Shown here piece by piece: positions 1 to 8,352 of a DNA stretch of 64,000 nucleotides; position 1 is the stretch's first letter; every line of letters begins with the position of its first letter. The notes beneath the pieces are model-generated. The model made no database searches and was not told where the DNA came from. It saw nothing but the letters and a program-made list of their open reading frames with translations. Location: NCBI GenBank assembly GCA_937879855.1, contig CALFMO010000004.1, positions 88,068 to 152,067 of the forward strand, read 5' to 3'. The position numbers and the translations under genes were made by a program. This DNA comes from an uncultured Acidobacteriaceae bacterium (GTDB lineage: Bacteria; Acidobacteriota; Terriglobia; Terriglobales; Acidobacteriaceae).

Positions 1-116
1 GTCAGGAATCCGTGGATCATGTTCAGGTCGAGGCGCGCGGGATCAGTGCTGATCAGGAATTCGCTACGCTGGAGCTCGACTACCGCGTCCGCATTTGCAT
101 GTTGAGCAAACTGCAT
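1..116 (-). CDS. GNAT family N-acetyltransferase, N-terminal fragment (cut by window edge)
   Basis: Only the first 38 codons are inside the window; the gene continues past base 1. The ATG at 116-114 opens an uninterrupted frame whose residues 19-38 contain EFLISTDPARLDLNMIHGFL. The STDPxRLDLxxIHxFL pattern is the usual opening of a group of small bacterial GNAT acetyltransferases, which transfer acetyl from acetyl-CoA to an amine. The acetyl-CoA binding motif would lie outside the window, so substrate and completeness cannot be judged. The call rests on this N-terminal signature alone. Confidence 0.6.
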   Translation of the reverse strand, partial: MQFAQHANADAVVELQRSEFLISTDPARLDLNMIHGFL

Positions 117-141
117 GTCTACTATTTTAAACCGCAAACTT

Positions 142-217
142 AACCACAAAGAACGCGAAGTCACTCGGAGGAAAGGCAAGAAAGGTTTCCTTCGTGAACC
201 TTCGTGTCCTTTGTGGT
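142..217. repeat. Imperfect inverted repeat (CCTTTGTGGT type)
   Basis: The left arm AACCACAAAGAACGCGAAG and the right arm CTTCGTGTCCTTTGTGGT are near reverse complements around a purine-rich loop. The same GTGTCC(T/C)(T/C)TGTGGTT core recurs near 24440 and 40768, so it is a dispersed intergenic element and not a gene-specific signal. Confidence 0.5.
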
Positions 218-228
218 GAGCGCCTTCA

Positions 229-1347
229 CTAAAACGCCGTTCGCAAGAACGATGCCAGGTGCCAGCCGTCCATATATTTGTAAGGCGTTTCGCCGGTCGT
301 GTAATGCCCGCAGGGCAGCACGGCAACCTTGTGGTCGAGTCCGTAGCGCTCAAATTCTTCAACGACTTGCTCCGACAGTTCCGGCAAGAAGGTCAGATCA
401 TATTTCGCATACACAATGAGCGACTTCCGCGGCCAACGCGCGAACTGATTGAAATACGACATAGGGCTGACGGCCAGCCAGGCTTGCCGCAGGCGATCGA
501 GATCGATCTGCTGTTCAATTCCCTGCCGGATGTGGCGCGTCGACTGACCGTGCCAAACCACGTCGGCCACATAGGTGGACGCGTGGTTGAATGCCGCCAC
601 GCGAAGGCGCGGTTCATGTGCGGCGGCAATGAAAGCGTAGCAGGAACCGAGGCTCGTACCCACGATACCGAGTTTGTTATAACCCTGCTGTTCCAGCCAA
701 TCGAGGCAACTGCGGATATCGACCACTCCCTGGCGCACGGCGTCGAGTGTGCGTCCAATGTTGGCGGAGACCGCATAATCGGCGCGGCTGATCTCGGCAG
801 GCATACGAATGTCGTGATACGGCATCGTTAACCGCAACACCGCGATGCCCATCAGGTTCAGCACGCGGCAGAGGCTGACGTAGGCAATCGCATCGGCATT
901 CCAGTGCGGCAAGAGAACAATCGCGCGCCGTCCCCGCGCCGGGAACCACCGGGCGTTCACCACGTTGTTTTCGGAATACGGCGTCTTCACCGGCGAAGTG
1001 AATCGCAGAAATTCTCCGAAGGTTCCTTTGACTTTGGCTTCCAACTTGGGATCGGGCACGGCGCGTGTAGAAAAAACCTTCACCTCACGCCTCTCCAAGC
1101 GGAAGTCGCGGGGCCGTGTGTAGGAATAAAATTCGTCGCTCGTCGCCACGATGCGGCGGTTGTAATCAAGAATATATTTCTCGGGATTGTCCGGAGTGTG
1201 CCCGAGGCGGTAGCCGTTGCGGCAAGGCCAGTCGCGCGTCCACTCCACGCCCCATTCCAGCGGGCGCACCACGCGGTTGTCGTCCACCGACGTGAGCCGG
1301 TGCTCCCAGTCATACATCCACTGCGCGTAGCGGGAAGGCATGGTCAA
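229..1347 (-). CDS. Alpha/beta-hydrolase family protein (ABHD18-like)
   Basis: A 372-residue soluble protein with no signal peptide. The core hydrolase fold starts near residue 140 with AIVLLPHWN. The nucleophile elbow is GTSLGS with Ser232. The likely acid is Asp317 in YAKYDLTF and the catalytic His is His348 in LPCGHYTTGETPY, so the triad appears complete. The long N-terminal part (1-135, rich in Trp, Arg and Tyr) precedes the fold, as in the ABHD18/DUF2048-like group. Such proteins are presumed esterases or lipases; the substrate is unknown. It stands alone, running towards the fragment at the left edge, with no obvious operon partner. The start at ATG 1347 fits the N-terminal sequence, but the Shine-Dalgarno is weak. 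Confidence 0.75.
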   Translation of the reverse strand: MTMPSRYAQWMYDWEHRLTSVDDNRVVRPLEWGVEWTRDWPCRNGYRLGHTPDNPEKYILDYNRRIVATSDEFYSYTRPRDFRLERREVKVFSTRAVPDPKLEAKVKGTFGEFLRFTSPVKTPYSENNVVNARWFPARGRRAIVLLPHWNADAIAYVSLCRVLNLMGIAVLRLTMPYHDIRMPAEISRADYAVSANIGRTLDAVRQGVVDIRSCLDWLEQQGYNKLGIVGTSLGSCYAFIAAAHEPRLRVAAFNHASTYVADVVWHGQSTRHIRQGIEQQIDLDRLRQAWLAVSPMSYFNQFARWPRKSLIVYAKYDLTFLPELSEQVVEEFERYGLDHKVAVLPCGHYTTGETPYKYMDGWHLASFLRTAF

Positions 1348-1541
1348 CCTTTTAGTTTAACAAGGGGAACTGGTCGGCTTACGCGGGAACCATTCAACGG
1401 TTGCAATAGCTGGTTAGCACTCGCCATTTAGTCCCTAAACGGGACTCTCCAGGAAAGACGTTCAGGGCCCGTGACATCCATCACCGAAAAAGGTCGCTGA
1501 AACGCAGTATTCACACATTAGGAACGACTTCCAATTTGTAA

Positions 1542-1563
1542 TGTAACTACATTTGGAGTTACA
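1542..1563 (+). promoter_or_regulatory. Candidate BrnTA operator
   Basis: TGTAACT-N8-AGTTACA is a perfect 7-bp inverted repeat ending directly at the brnT start codon and overlapping its GGAG ribosome-binding site. BrnA antitoxins of this family are DNA-binding autorepressors, so this is the natural operator candidate. The assignment is inferred from position. Confidence 0.5.
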
Positions 1564-1857
1564 ATGAGATTCGAATGGAACGCGGCCAAGAATCGCACGA
1601 ACGAGCGAAAACATGGCCTCGATTTTGCGGATGCAGTGGAGATGTTCCACGGTATTTTAGTCGTGGAGCCAGACACGAGAGAGGATTACGGGGAAAAGCG
1701 CTGGAGAGGAATCGGCACGATTCGAGGTCTCACCGCCGTGGTAATTTTCACAGAACGTTCCCCGGACATCATCCGCATTATCTCGTTGAGAAAGGCTCAT
1801 CGTGACGAACGGGACGAATACGAAAAAGCGATCCAGAACGGACTGGAAGCGGATTGA
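1564..1857 (+). CDS. brnT: BrnT family toxin
   Basis: A 97-residue protein beginning FEWNAAKNRTNERKHGLDF, the hallmark opening of BrnT/DUF497 ribonuclease-fold toxins. The middle GEKRWRGIGTIRGLTAVVIF and the C-terminal DIIRIISLRKAHRDERDEY are the other conserved family blocks. BrnT toxins are RelE-like RNases that block translation and are neutralised by BrnA. The ATG at 1564 has GGAG five bases upstream. Its 3' end overlaps the antitoxin reading frame by 56 bases, which implies coupled translation. Length is normal and there is no sign of decay. Confidence 0.9.
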   Translation: MRFEWNAAKNRTNERKHGLDFADAVEMFHGILVVEPDTREDYGEKRWRGIGTIRGLTAVVIFTERSPDIIRIISLRKAHRDERDEYEKAIQNGLEAD

Positions 1858-2122
1858 TGCGATGCGTGACGAGGACATCGACTTTTCCGACATTCCAAAG
1901 CTGGGCCCTGATTTCTTCGCAAAAGCCATAATCTGGCCCGGGCCGAAGAAGCAGATTACCTTGCGCATTGACCCCGATGTGCTGACTTTTTTTCGCAAGC
2001 ACGGGCGGGGCTACCAAAGCACTATCAATGCGGTTCTGCGCAAGTACATGGAAGCGAGAAAAAAAGAGACTTCGTCCGTCAGACCTCGGGTCTCAGCCAG
2101 CCAGCGCGTCGGCAGTCGCTAA
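1802..2122 (+). CDS. brnA: BrnA family antitoxin
   Basis: Encodes DWKRIDAMRDEDIDFSDIP followed by KKQITLRIDPDVLTFFRKHG and GYQSTINAVLRKYM. This is the BrnA layout: an N-terminal toxin-wrapping segment and a C-terminal ribbon-helix-helix DNA-binding domain (about residues 48-83). It neutralises BrnT and is expected to repress the operon. The GTG at 1802 is chosen because the conserved TDWxR segment precedes the first internal Met (1862). This makes the gene overlap brnT by 56 bases, more than usual, so a start a little further in is possible. The basic C-terminal tail after residue 85 looks unconserved. Confidence 0.85.
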   Translation: MTNGTNTKKRSRTDWKRIDAMRDEDIDFSDIPKLGPDFFAKAIIWPGPKKQITLRIDPDVLTFFRKHGRGYQSTINAVLRKYMEARKKETSSVRPRVSASQRVGSR

Positions 2123-2159
2123 ATGACGCAAATTTGACTCTGAGGCTCGACGTCGCTGT

Positions 2160-3371
2160 TTAGCTGCTATATCTTCGCGGAACCCGCTTCGAGATATTGC
2201 AGAGGATTTCGTAGGGAGTGCTGTTGGCCAGTTCCGCGTGCTCAAGAGCGTCCACGCTCAAGCCTTCGCCCGTGCCAAGCAGGATGACTTCGTCCCCTAC
2301 GTCGATGCCCGGGATTCCGGTGACATCCACCAGCGTAAGGTCCATGGAAATGCGGCCCACGATAGGAGCGTAATGCTCGCGCACGATCACGCGGCCGCGA
2401 TTGGAAAGTTGGCGATTGTAGCCGTCGGCGTAGCCCACGGGCAGGACCGCAACGTGCGCAGGAGCCTTCGTCACGTAGGTCGCGCCATAGCCCAGCGGCT
2501 GGTTAGGCCCAAAGTCGCGCAGCGAGAGAATCCGCGTCTTCCATGTGAGGACCGGTTTCACCGGCAAACGCAGCGTGCCGCCGCTCACTTCGCGCCCCGC
2601 TCGCTGGAATGGCAAATAGTAGCCATAGAGCGCGATCCCGGGGCGCACCATGCTGCTCCAGGTCTCCCGCCGTGAAATCACCGCACTGGTATTGGCGATG
2701 TGCACAAATGCCGGCTCCATTCCGGCTTCGCGCACCATGCGGCGAGCCACCTCAAAGTTGCGTTCCTGCTCCGCGACCGAAGGCGCATCCATAATTTCGG
2801 AAGACGCAAGGTGAGTAGAGAGTCCCTCGAGCGCAAGACGCTTGGCGGATTTCAATCCGGAGAGCACGCCCGGCAATTGATCGACGGCGACCCCGAGCCG
2901 GCCCATCCCGGTATCGACTTTCAAGTGCACCGGATGCTGAGCCACTCCGAGGCCGGCAGCGGCGCGATCCAGCGACTCGATATGCCAAGGCTCCCAAACC
3001 GTAGGAGTGAGGTGCAACCGGACGATCTCCGTTTCCTCGCCGCGCCAGAAGCCAGTCATCAACAGAATACTCGCGTGAACTCCGGCCTCCCGCAGCGGAA
3101 TCGCTTCGTCCAGCGAAGTGACGCCCAGCCACCGCGCGCCCTCGGCCTCCAGAGCCCGCGAGCACTCGACCGCGCCGTGGCCGTACGCGTCGGCCTTCAC
3201 CACGGCGCACACCGTGACCTTCGTCCCTACGTGCTTCTGCACGGTTCGAAAGTTTTGTCGCAACGTAGTCAGGGAAACTTCCGCCCACGTGGGACGCGTT
3301 GCCACGCGACTCAGGATTTCTGCTGTGCTAGCCACTTTCGCGATTATAGCGGGAGCAGTCCAGGTACCCAC
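2160..3371 (-). CDS. alr: Alanine racemase
   Basis: PLP-dependent interconversion of L- and D-alanine, supplying D-Ala for peptidoglycan. Lys59 in VVKADAYGHG is the Schiff-base lysine. Tyr314 in PVGYADGYNR is the second catalytic base. HLKVDTGMGRLG and the MVRPGIALYG substrate/cofactor segment are present. Total length is 403 residues from a GTG at 3371, about 20 longer than usual. The extension carries a TATAAT-like -10 box on the same strand (3348-3343), so translation may start at a GTG at 3335 or 3305 (MATRPTW...), which gives the usual ~380 residues. It lies downstream of tonB in the same direction with a 42-bp gap. Confidence 0.92.
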   Translation of the reverse strand: MGTWTAPAIIAKVASTAEILSRVATRPTWAEVSLTTLRQNFRTVQKHVGTKVTVCAVVKADAYGHGAVECSRALEAEGARWLGVTSLDEAIPLREAGVHASILLMTGFWRGEETEIVRLHLTPTVWEPWHIESLDRAAAGLGVAQHPVHLKVDTGMGRLGVAVDQLPGVLSGLKSAKRLALEGLSTHLASSEIMDAPSVAEQERNFEVARRMVREAGMEPAFVHIANTSAVISRRETWSSMVRPGIALYGYYLPFQRAGREVSGGTLRLPVKPVLTWKTRILSLRDFGPNQPLGYGATYVTKAPAHVAVLPVGYADGYNRQLSNRGRVIVREHYAPIVGRISMDLTLVDVTGIPGIDVGDEVILLGTGEGLSVDALEHAELANSTPYEILCNISKRVPRRYSS

Positions 3372-3413
3372 GTTACGCTGGGGCTACTCCCGACCGATTC
3401 CGTGGGCGACGAA

Positions 3414-4151
3414 TCAATTCCCCGACAGAGTAAAGTTCACCGTGATTTGCGTTTCTACCTCTACGGGTTCTCCATTCAGGATGTAGGGACGATAGCGCCA
3501 CTGGCTGACGGCCTTGATCGCCGCAGCCACCAGCATCGGATGCCCAGAGAGAACGCGCAGGTCTTCGATGGTGCCCGCTTTGCTGATGATGGCAGCTAGA
3601 ACTACCTGCCCTTGCACGCGCGCCATCTTCGCTGGATAGGGATAGTCCGGTCGCACCCGGTTCACCAGGCTCCCTGCGAGTAGGTTCGAGGGGCGGAAGG
3701 GACGGACGATTGAAGACGGAGCGGGGAGTGGCAGTAGAGCAGGATGATTCACGGGATCACCCAGCGACCTCCAGATTCCGTCCCGCGAACCGTCGCCGGT
3801 TCCGCCCGGCACGCCCGAAGTATTGAAACTAATTTGCGGCGGCGATTCCACTTCGTCGATGTGCACAACGTGATTTGGAATCGCCGCCGGCTCAACGAGC
3901 ACGTTATCGGCAAAATTACTTTGAACGATCGAAGTGACGTTCTGATGGTGAACGGGTGCAACAGAGGGCGGAGATCCCAAAGTTACCGGCGTAGGAAGAA
4001 CTCGGCCGGCCGGTAGCCCGACGGTCTTCCACAGCGGCAACACGAGCAGCAGAGCGATCACTATCGCCTGCAGTCCGAACGAAGTTAGCGTGGTCCAGCT
4101 CTGGCGCGTGCGTTGGGCCCAGGAAGTTTCCAGCATGCTCTCGGCAAACAT
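3414..4151 (-). CDS. Energy transducer TonB
   Basis: A 245-residue inner-membrane protein. It has a short cytoplasmic N-terminus, one transmembrane helix (about residues 25-44, LQAIVIALLLVLPLWKTVGL), a Pro-rich periplasmic linker, and a C-terminal TonB domain from about residue 165 (LVNRVRPDYPYPAKMARVQGQV ... SGHPMLVAAAIKAVSQWRYRPY). It would couple ExbBD proton-motive energy to outer-membrane TonB-dependent receptors such as the Oar-like one at 33.9 kb. No exbB/exbD is nearby. The start was set at ATG 4151 because GGAGGAGA lies about 3-10 bases upstream; an in-frame start at 4199 is possible but has no ribosome-binding site. Confidence 0.88.
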   Translation of the reverse strand: MFAESMLETSWAQRTRQSWTTLTSFGLQAIVIALLLVLPLWKTVGLPAGRVLPTPVTLGSPPSVAPVHHQNVTSIVQSNFADNVLVEPAAIPNHVVHIDEVESPPQISFNTSGVPGGTGDGSRDGIWRSLGDPVNHPALLPLPAPSSIVRPFRPSNLLAGSLVNRVRPDYPYPAKMARVQGQVVLAAIISKAGTIEDLRVLSGHPMLVAAAIKAVSQWRYRPYILNGEPVEVETQITVNFTLSGN

Positions 4152-4224
4152 AGTCTCCTCCACCGTGAAATCTGTTTGCTGGTATGGACACCACTGCATT
4201 CGCCAACGGCTAACCTCGGCATAA

Positions 4225-4252
4225 GAAAAAAGGCCGCGTTTTCACGCGGCCT
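4225..4252 (-). terminator. Rho-independent terminator
   Basis: Read on the minus strand, the 8-bp stem AGGCCGCG/CGCGGCCT with a 6-base loop is followed by a run of T. It lies about 40 bases after the skp/ompH stop codon and 75 bases before the tonB start, so it separates the two transcription units. Confidence 0.85.
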
Positions 4253-4291
4253 GCTGGAACTTCACGGACACTCGCGGTGTCCCGTATTGAC

Positions 4292-5014
4292 TTATTTTGG
4301 CGGCTCAGTTGGCTTCGGTGTTGCGGGCTTTGCGGGCGCTGCCTTCGGAGTCGTCTTGGGCGGAGTCGTGGTGCTAGCTCCGGGGGCTGGTGGCGCGGCC
4401 ACACCCGACTGCACGTTGTAAGCGTCGACCACGGCCTTGGTGATGTCGATCGCCTGGCCCCACCACAGCACGTTGCTTTGTGGCCACGGTTTCGAGGTGT
4501 CAACGATAATGCCGAAGCCGTTGTCCTCGGAATACTTCACGATCATCGGAGCCATCTTCTGCAGGATGCGGCTGGCGATCTCCTGGTTCTGATTGCCGAA
4601 GTCCTCCTGGGCATCTTGCACAGAGCGGTCGAAGAGCTTTTGCTTAGTCTCGATCTGCTTCTTCAGAGTGGCCAGCGCATCTTCGTTCAGCTTGCCTTCC
4701 TGCGTGGTCAATTGCTTCTTCAAGCCTTCGAGCTCGTCGTTCTGGCTCTTCAGTTCGTTCTGCTTGGGTTCAAACTTCTTCTGCAGGGCTTCCAGATCGC
4801 GGCGGCCTTCGTTGCTGCCGAAAATTGCTTCCTGGATATTGATCGCCCCAACCTTGGTGCCGGCGCTCGGACCGGTTGTAGCCGCAGGGGTCGCAGGATC
4901 GGGATTGGCGGCCGCCGGACTTGACGGTGTGGCGGCGCTGCCGGTTTGGGCCAATGCGGAAAACGTGAGCGTAACCGCAAGGGCCAGAAGAACTCGCAAA
5001 GACTTGCTTTTCAT
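4292..5014 (-). CDS. skp: OmpH/Skp family periplasmic chaperone
   Basis: A signal peptide (residues 1-28, cleavage near GSA-A) is followed by a Pro/Ala-rich linker. The OmpH/Skp domain begins VGAINIQEAIFGSNEGRRDLEALQKK. Residues about 75-140 form a long charged coiled coil (KFEPKQNELKSQNDELEGLKKQL), the tentacle that cradles unfolded outer-membrane proteins. The C-terminal block NGFGIIVDTS is the conserved beta-strand. A Pro/Lys/Thr tail (residues 208-240) is extra compared with E. coli Skp (about 160 residues). It lies directly downstream of bamA in the same direction, the classic bamA-skp order, and so serves outer-membrane protein assembly. Confidence 0.9.
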   Translation of the reverse strand: MKSKSLRVLLALAVTLTFSALAQTGSAATPSSPAAANPDPATPAATTGPSAGTKVGAINIQEAIFGSNEGRRDLEALQKKFEPKQNELKSQNDELEGLKKQLTTQEGKLNEDALATLKKQIETKQKLFDRSVQDAQEDFGNQNQEIASRILQKMAPMIVKYSEDNGFGIIVDTSKPWPQSNVLWWGQAIDITKAVVDAYNVQSGVAAPPAPGASTTTPPKTTPKAAPAKPATPKPTEPPK

Positions 5015-5285
5015 TGGATCGGTTGTACTCCTTGGGACATGGTTTCCAGGAATGAACTTCGATACTTTTCAGATTCTTTTACTCAATCAACGCTGGGCCG
5101 CATTCAATGAGGTCTGCGCTGCGGTAAAGCGGCCGCCGTCAGAAAAGGCGGCACTCAAGCCAGCATCACACGTCAAGCCTGGGGGCAAGCTTTCCACCCA
5201 TCTTTGACTCACTCTATGGCGTGGATCATACACATTATAGAGACCTCGCTCTCAGGCCGTCAAACCACTATAAAGCCGCACGAAG
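5015..5285. other. bamA-skp intergenic region
   Basis: 271 bases without a credible gene or hairpin. It must hold the skp ribosome-binding site and possibly a promoter, but I could not place -35/-10 boxes with confidence. Confidence 0.4.
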
Positions 5286-8186
5286 CTAAAAGGTGGTCGC
5301 CACTGTAAACCGGAAAGTCTTCCGCGGTTCCCTCAACAAGAAACTGGGGGCGTAGGTGTTGACCGCCAAATGATACGTGTAGTCGCCCGCCGCACCCGCC
5401 GGGAACATCGACCGCGTGATCGGAATCGGCGGCGCGGCCTGTTCATCCAGGCGCACCGGATTGTAGGCCCAGTAGATACGAAATGGCGCGTTAACCACGG
5501 GCAGGAACATTTGCAGTTCCAGTCCGGTGGACATCCGGGGCTTCCAATTCGTCGAGCTTAGGATCTGGAGATTTCGTGGAGGAGTTTTGCCCAGTTCTGT
5601 GAGCGTGTGACCACCTTGGCAGTTGTAGCCGGCGTCGAGCGTTGGACACCCGAAAAATGTACCCAGGACCTGATCAAATTGCACGGAGGCAATTTCCAAC
5701 TGCGATGGCCGGACGACCGAGTCGAAGCCCGCGTCGACAAAGGGAACGATCGCCACCGGTCCTGCGATGGTGATGCGATATTCAAGATTGCCGAACACAC
5801 TGAGGTCGCCGCCGGGAAACACGATCTGATCGACCGGGATAGGAACTGTCCAATTCCCCTGCCGCGGGTTGAGGGGATTCTTTGGAACCGGGGTTCCATC
5901 GGGATTGGTCACCGTGATCGAGTTGGAGTTCGGCAGAAACGCCACGGGCGAGATCGACCGGATGTCAAAACCACGAATGTCGTTTTCGCCGCCCATGTAG
6001 AAGCGCTGGAAGGGCGGAGCAACCAATCCCGCGAAGCCGCTGATGTACGATCCCTGCACGTTGAAGCCGACCGCGTTACGGCGGTTCTGCACCGGAATGA
6101 ATCTCTTGTATTGAATGATCGGCCGGATCGACCGGACCGTGCCGCCCAGTCCCGCAAACTCCACCCCCGCTGTCATCGAATGTCCGGAATGCGGAGAAAG
6201 TCCGCTGTCCAGGGTATTAAACGAGAAGTTGGGGAATATCTTGCTGGTAATAATTCCATTCACGGCTTGCGGTCCGGTGATGCCCTGGAACGCAAGAAAA
6301 TCGAACAGACTTCTGGATGCCGTACTGAGGGGGATCAATGTCGATTGATCCAGCGAATAAGTGATGCCCACGCGCTTGAACGAACGTTTATTGCGCAACG
6401 GAGAACTCAGCGATGTGGTGAACCCCACGCTCGACTGCGAATAGTTCTGCAAATTTTGCAAAACAGCGCTCGGCAAGTTCAAAGTCTGTCCGCTGAAAAT
6501 GGAAAGCTGCTTGGCCTGGTTGTAGCTGACCTTGTTGCCGAACACGGTGAAACCGAACTGCAGGGGGCGATCAAACATGTAGGGCTGGGTGAAGCCAAAC
6601 ATCGCACTCCGCGCCAGGTTTCCAAGGTTAATCTGAACCTGCAACGTCTCGCCGAGTCCCAGGAAGTTATTCGTGGAATAGTTCAATCCCACAAATGCTC
6701 CTTCCAGGCCACTGACGCCGCCGTTCAGGCCGATGCTATTCTTGCCCTTCTCTTTCACCTTCAGAGTCAAATCCACCTGTCCATTTTTCTCGTCCAGCTT
6801 TTTTTCTGTTACGTTCGGGTCATCCGGCTTGAGTTGATCAAAATAGGAAAGCTGATTCAGGCGGAGCAAGCTGAGTTCCCATAGACGGGAGTTGTAAATG
6901 CCGCCTTCTTCGAGCGCCAGTTCGCGGCGGATCACTTTGTCGCGGGTGGTGGTGTTACCGACGAATTCGATGCGGCGCACGTAGAACTGCTTGCCCTCTT
7001 CGACGTCGATTTCCAGAAATGCAAGTTTCTTGTCGTCGTCAAACGTCGTTGAGGGCACACTCGTGAAGTTGATGTAGCCAAATTCGCCGTAAGCCTTGCG
7101 CAAAGCCTCCAGGCCTTTGGCGATTTTTTCGCGGCTGAAAATGTCTCCATCCTTCAGCGGAAACAGGGAGCGCAATGCGGCGGTGTTGGAGATCGCTTTA
7201 TTGTTCTTGAAGGTGATCTTGCCCAGCCGGTACTGGTCGCCTTCGTCGATCGGCATCGTAATGTCGACTGCCTTGCCCGGACCCGATTGCAGCAGCGGAA
7301 TGTGAAATCCTTTCCGTCCGGTGTCATGGATTTGCGTCTTGGGGTCGCCCACCACAACCTTGAAGTAGCCGCGATTCTGGTACTGGGCCCGCACCCGCTC
7401 GGTATCTTCTTCCAGTTTGGTGGCGTCGTAGGTCTTGGCGAAAATATTCTCGAGAAAAATGGAATGCGGAACTCCGATGGGCTTGAGGTTTTTCATTGAC
7501 GCCCGCAGGATTCGTGACTTAATGGCCTTGTTGCCCTCGAACTTGATCTTGCCGACTTTGACTTTCGGTCCTTCCTTTACCACGAAGGTGATGCCGACCG
7601 CCGCGGGAGGTATCTGCCGCACTTCTGTGCGGATGGTGGCGAACTGCCGGCCGTGTTCGGAAAGCAGGTTCCGGATAGAAACTTCAGCCTTTTTAATGCG
7701 CGTGGGATCGTACTGACTTTCGACCACCAATCCGACCTTATCCTGCTTGAAACGGTCGAGCACGTCGCTATTGGAAACGGAACTCAGGCCGACGTAGTTG
7801 ATTTCGCGGATCGTCGGTTTTTCTTTCACTTGGAAGATCAGGCGCCAGCCCTTCGGCGTCTGCTCGCGGAGGATCTTGATGTCCTCGAAGTAACCCGTGT
7901 TCCACAGTGAGTTGAAGTCGCGTTCCAGGGCAGAGGCATCGTAAATGTCCCCCGGCTTGGTGAAAATGCGCGCTTTGATGGTGTCGGCAGGAATGCGACG
8001 GTTGCCTTGGACACTAATCTCCGAAATAACGTCCGTCTGCGCCCAAGTCAGGCTTCCGGTCGCAGCCACGAATATTGCCAAGAACCAGAAAAATGCGAGC
8101 GCACCTCGCCCCACGTCTCGCCAAGGCCGTTGAAATGAAGAAGATGGCACCATCTTGGCCCTGCGAACGCAGGGGCCCTTGGGCAC
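5286..8186 (-). CDS. bamA: Outer membrane protein assembly factor BamA
   Basis: A 966-residue Omp85 protein: signal peptide (cleavage near TWA-Q, about residue 50), five POTRA repeats (about 52-450, beginning DVISEISVQGNRRIPADTIKARIF), then a 16-strand barrel. The barrel carries the loop-6 signature GGENDIRGFDIR (about residue 735), the conserved (V/I)RGF element. The last residues end in an aromatic (VATTF), as outer-membrane barrels do. BamA inserts beta-barrel proteins into the outer membrane. The GTG at 8186 has GGAGA eight bases upstream; the internal ATG at 8153 lacks one, so the longer form is preferred. It is longer than E. coli BamA (810 residues), mostly through barrel loops. skp follows 271 bp downstream. 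Confidence 0.95.
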   Translation of the reverse strand: MPKGPCVRRAKMVPSSSFQRPWRDVGRGALAFFWFLAIFVAATGSLTWAQTDVISEISVQGNRRIPADTIKARIFTKPGDIYDASALERDFNSLWNTGYFEDIKILREQTPKGWRLIFQVKEKPTIREINYVGLSSVSNSDVLDRFKQDKVGLVVESQYDPTRIKKAEVSIRNLLSEHGRQFATIRTEVRQIPPAAVGITFVVKEGPKVKVGKIKFEGNKAIKSRILRASMKNLKPIGVPHSIFLENIFAKTYDATKLEEDTERVRAQYQNRGYFKVVVGDPKTQIHDTGRKGFHIPLLQSGPGKAVDITMPIDEGDQYRLGKITFKNNKAISNTAALRSLFPLKDGDIFSREKIAKGLEALRKAYGEFGYINFTSVPSTTFDDDKKLAFLEIDVEEGKQFYVRRIEFVGNTTTRDKVIRRELALEEGGIYNSRLWELSLLRLNQLSYFDQLKPDDPNVTEKKLDEKNGQVDLTLKVKEKGKNSIGLNGGVSGLEGAFVGLNYSTNNFLGLGETLQVQINLGNLARSAMFGFTQPYMFDRPLQFGFTVFGNKVSYNQAKQLSIFSGQTLNLPSAVLQNLQNYSQSSVGFTTSLSSPLRNKRSFKRVGITYSLDQSTLIPLSTASRSLFDFLAFQGITGPQAVNGIITSKIFPNFSFNTLDSGLSPHSGHSMTAGVEFAGLGGTVRSIRPIIQYKRFIPVQNRRNAVGFNVQGSYISGFAGLVAPPFQRFYMGGENDIRGFDIRSISPVAFLPNSNSITVTNPDGTPVPKNPLNPRQGNWTVPIPVDQIVFPGGDLSVFGNLEYRITIAGPVAIVPFVDAGFDSVVRPSQLEIASVQFDQVLGTFFGCPTLDAGYNCQGGHTLTELGKTPPRNLQILSSTNWKPRMSTGLELQMFLPVVNAPFRIYWAYNPVRLDEQAAPPIPITRSMFPAGAAGDYTYHLAVNTYAPSFLLREPRKTFRFTVATTF

Positions 8187-8352
8187 AACAAGGTTCTCCG
8201 AATGAAAGCGAAAAGGAATCGCTACGACCTCAGCCTCTGGAATGTAAGAAAACTGTCATTATACGGTAGAGCGTTGGAAAGCGTCCAAGCCGCAACTCTT
8301 TCTGCGTTTCATCTTGCAGGTCTGACCCGATCGGCAAGACCTGGCGGTTGCT

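Noticed and set aside
5607..6884. 425-codon plus-strand frame opposite bamA
   Set aside because: bamA is certain on the other strand; this frame has no recognisable domain.
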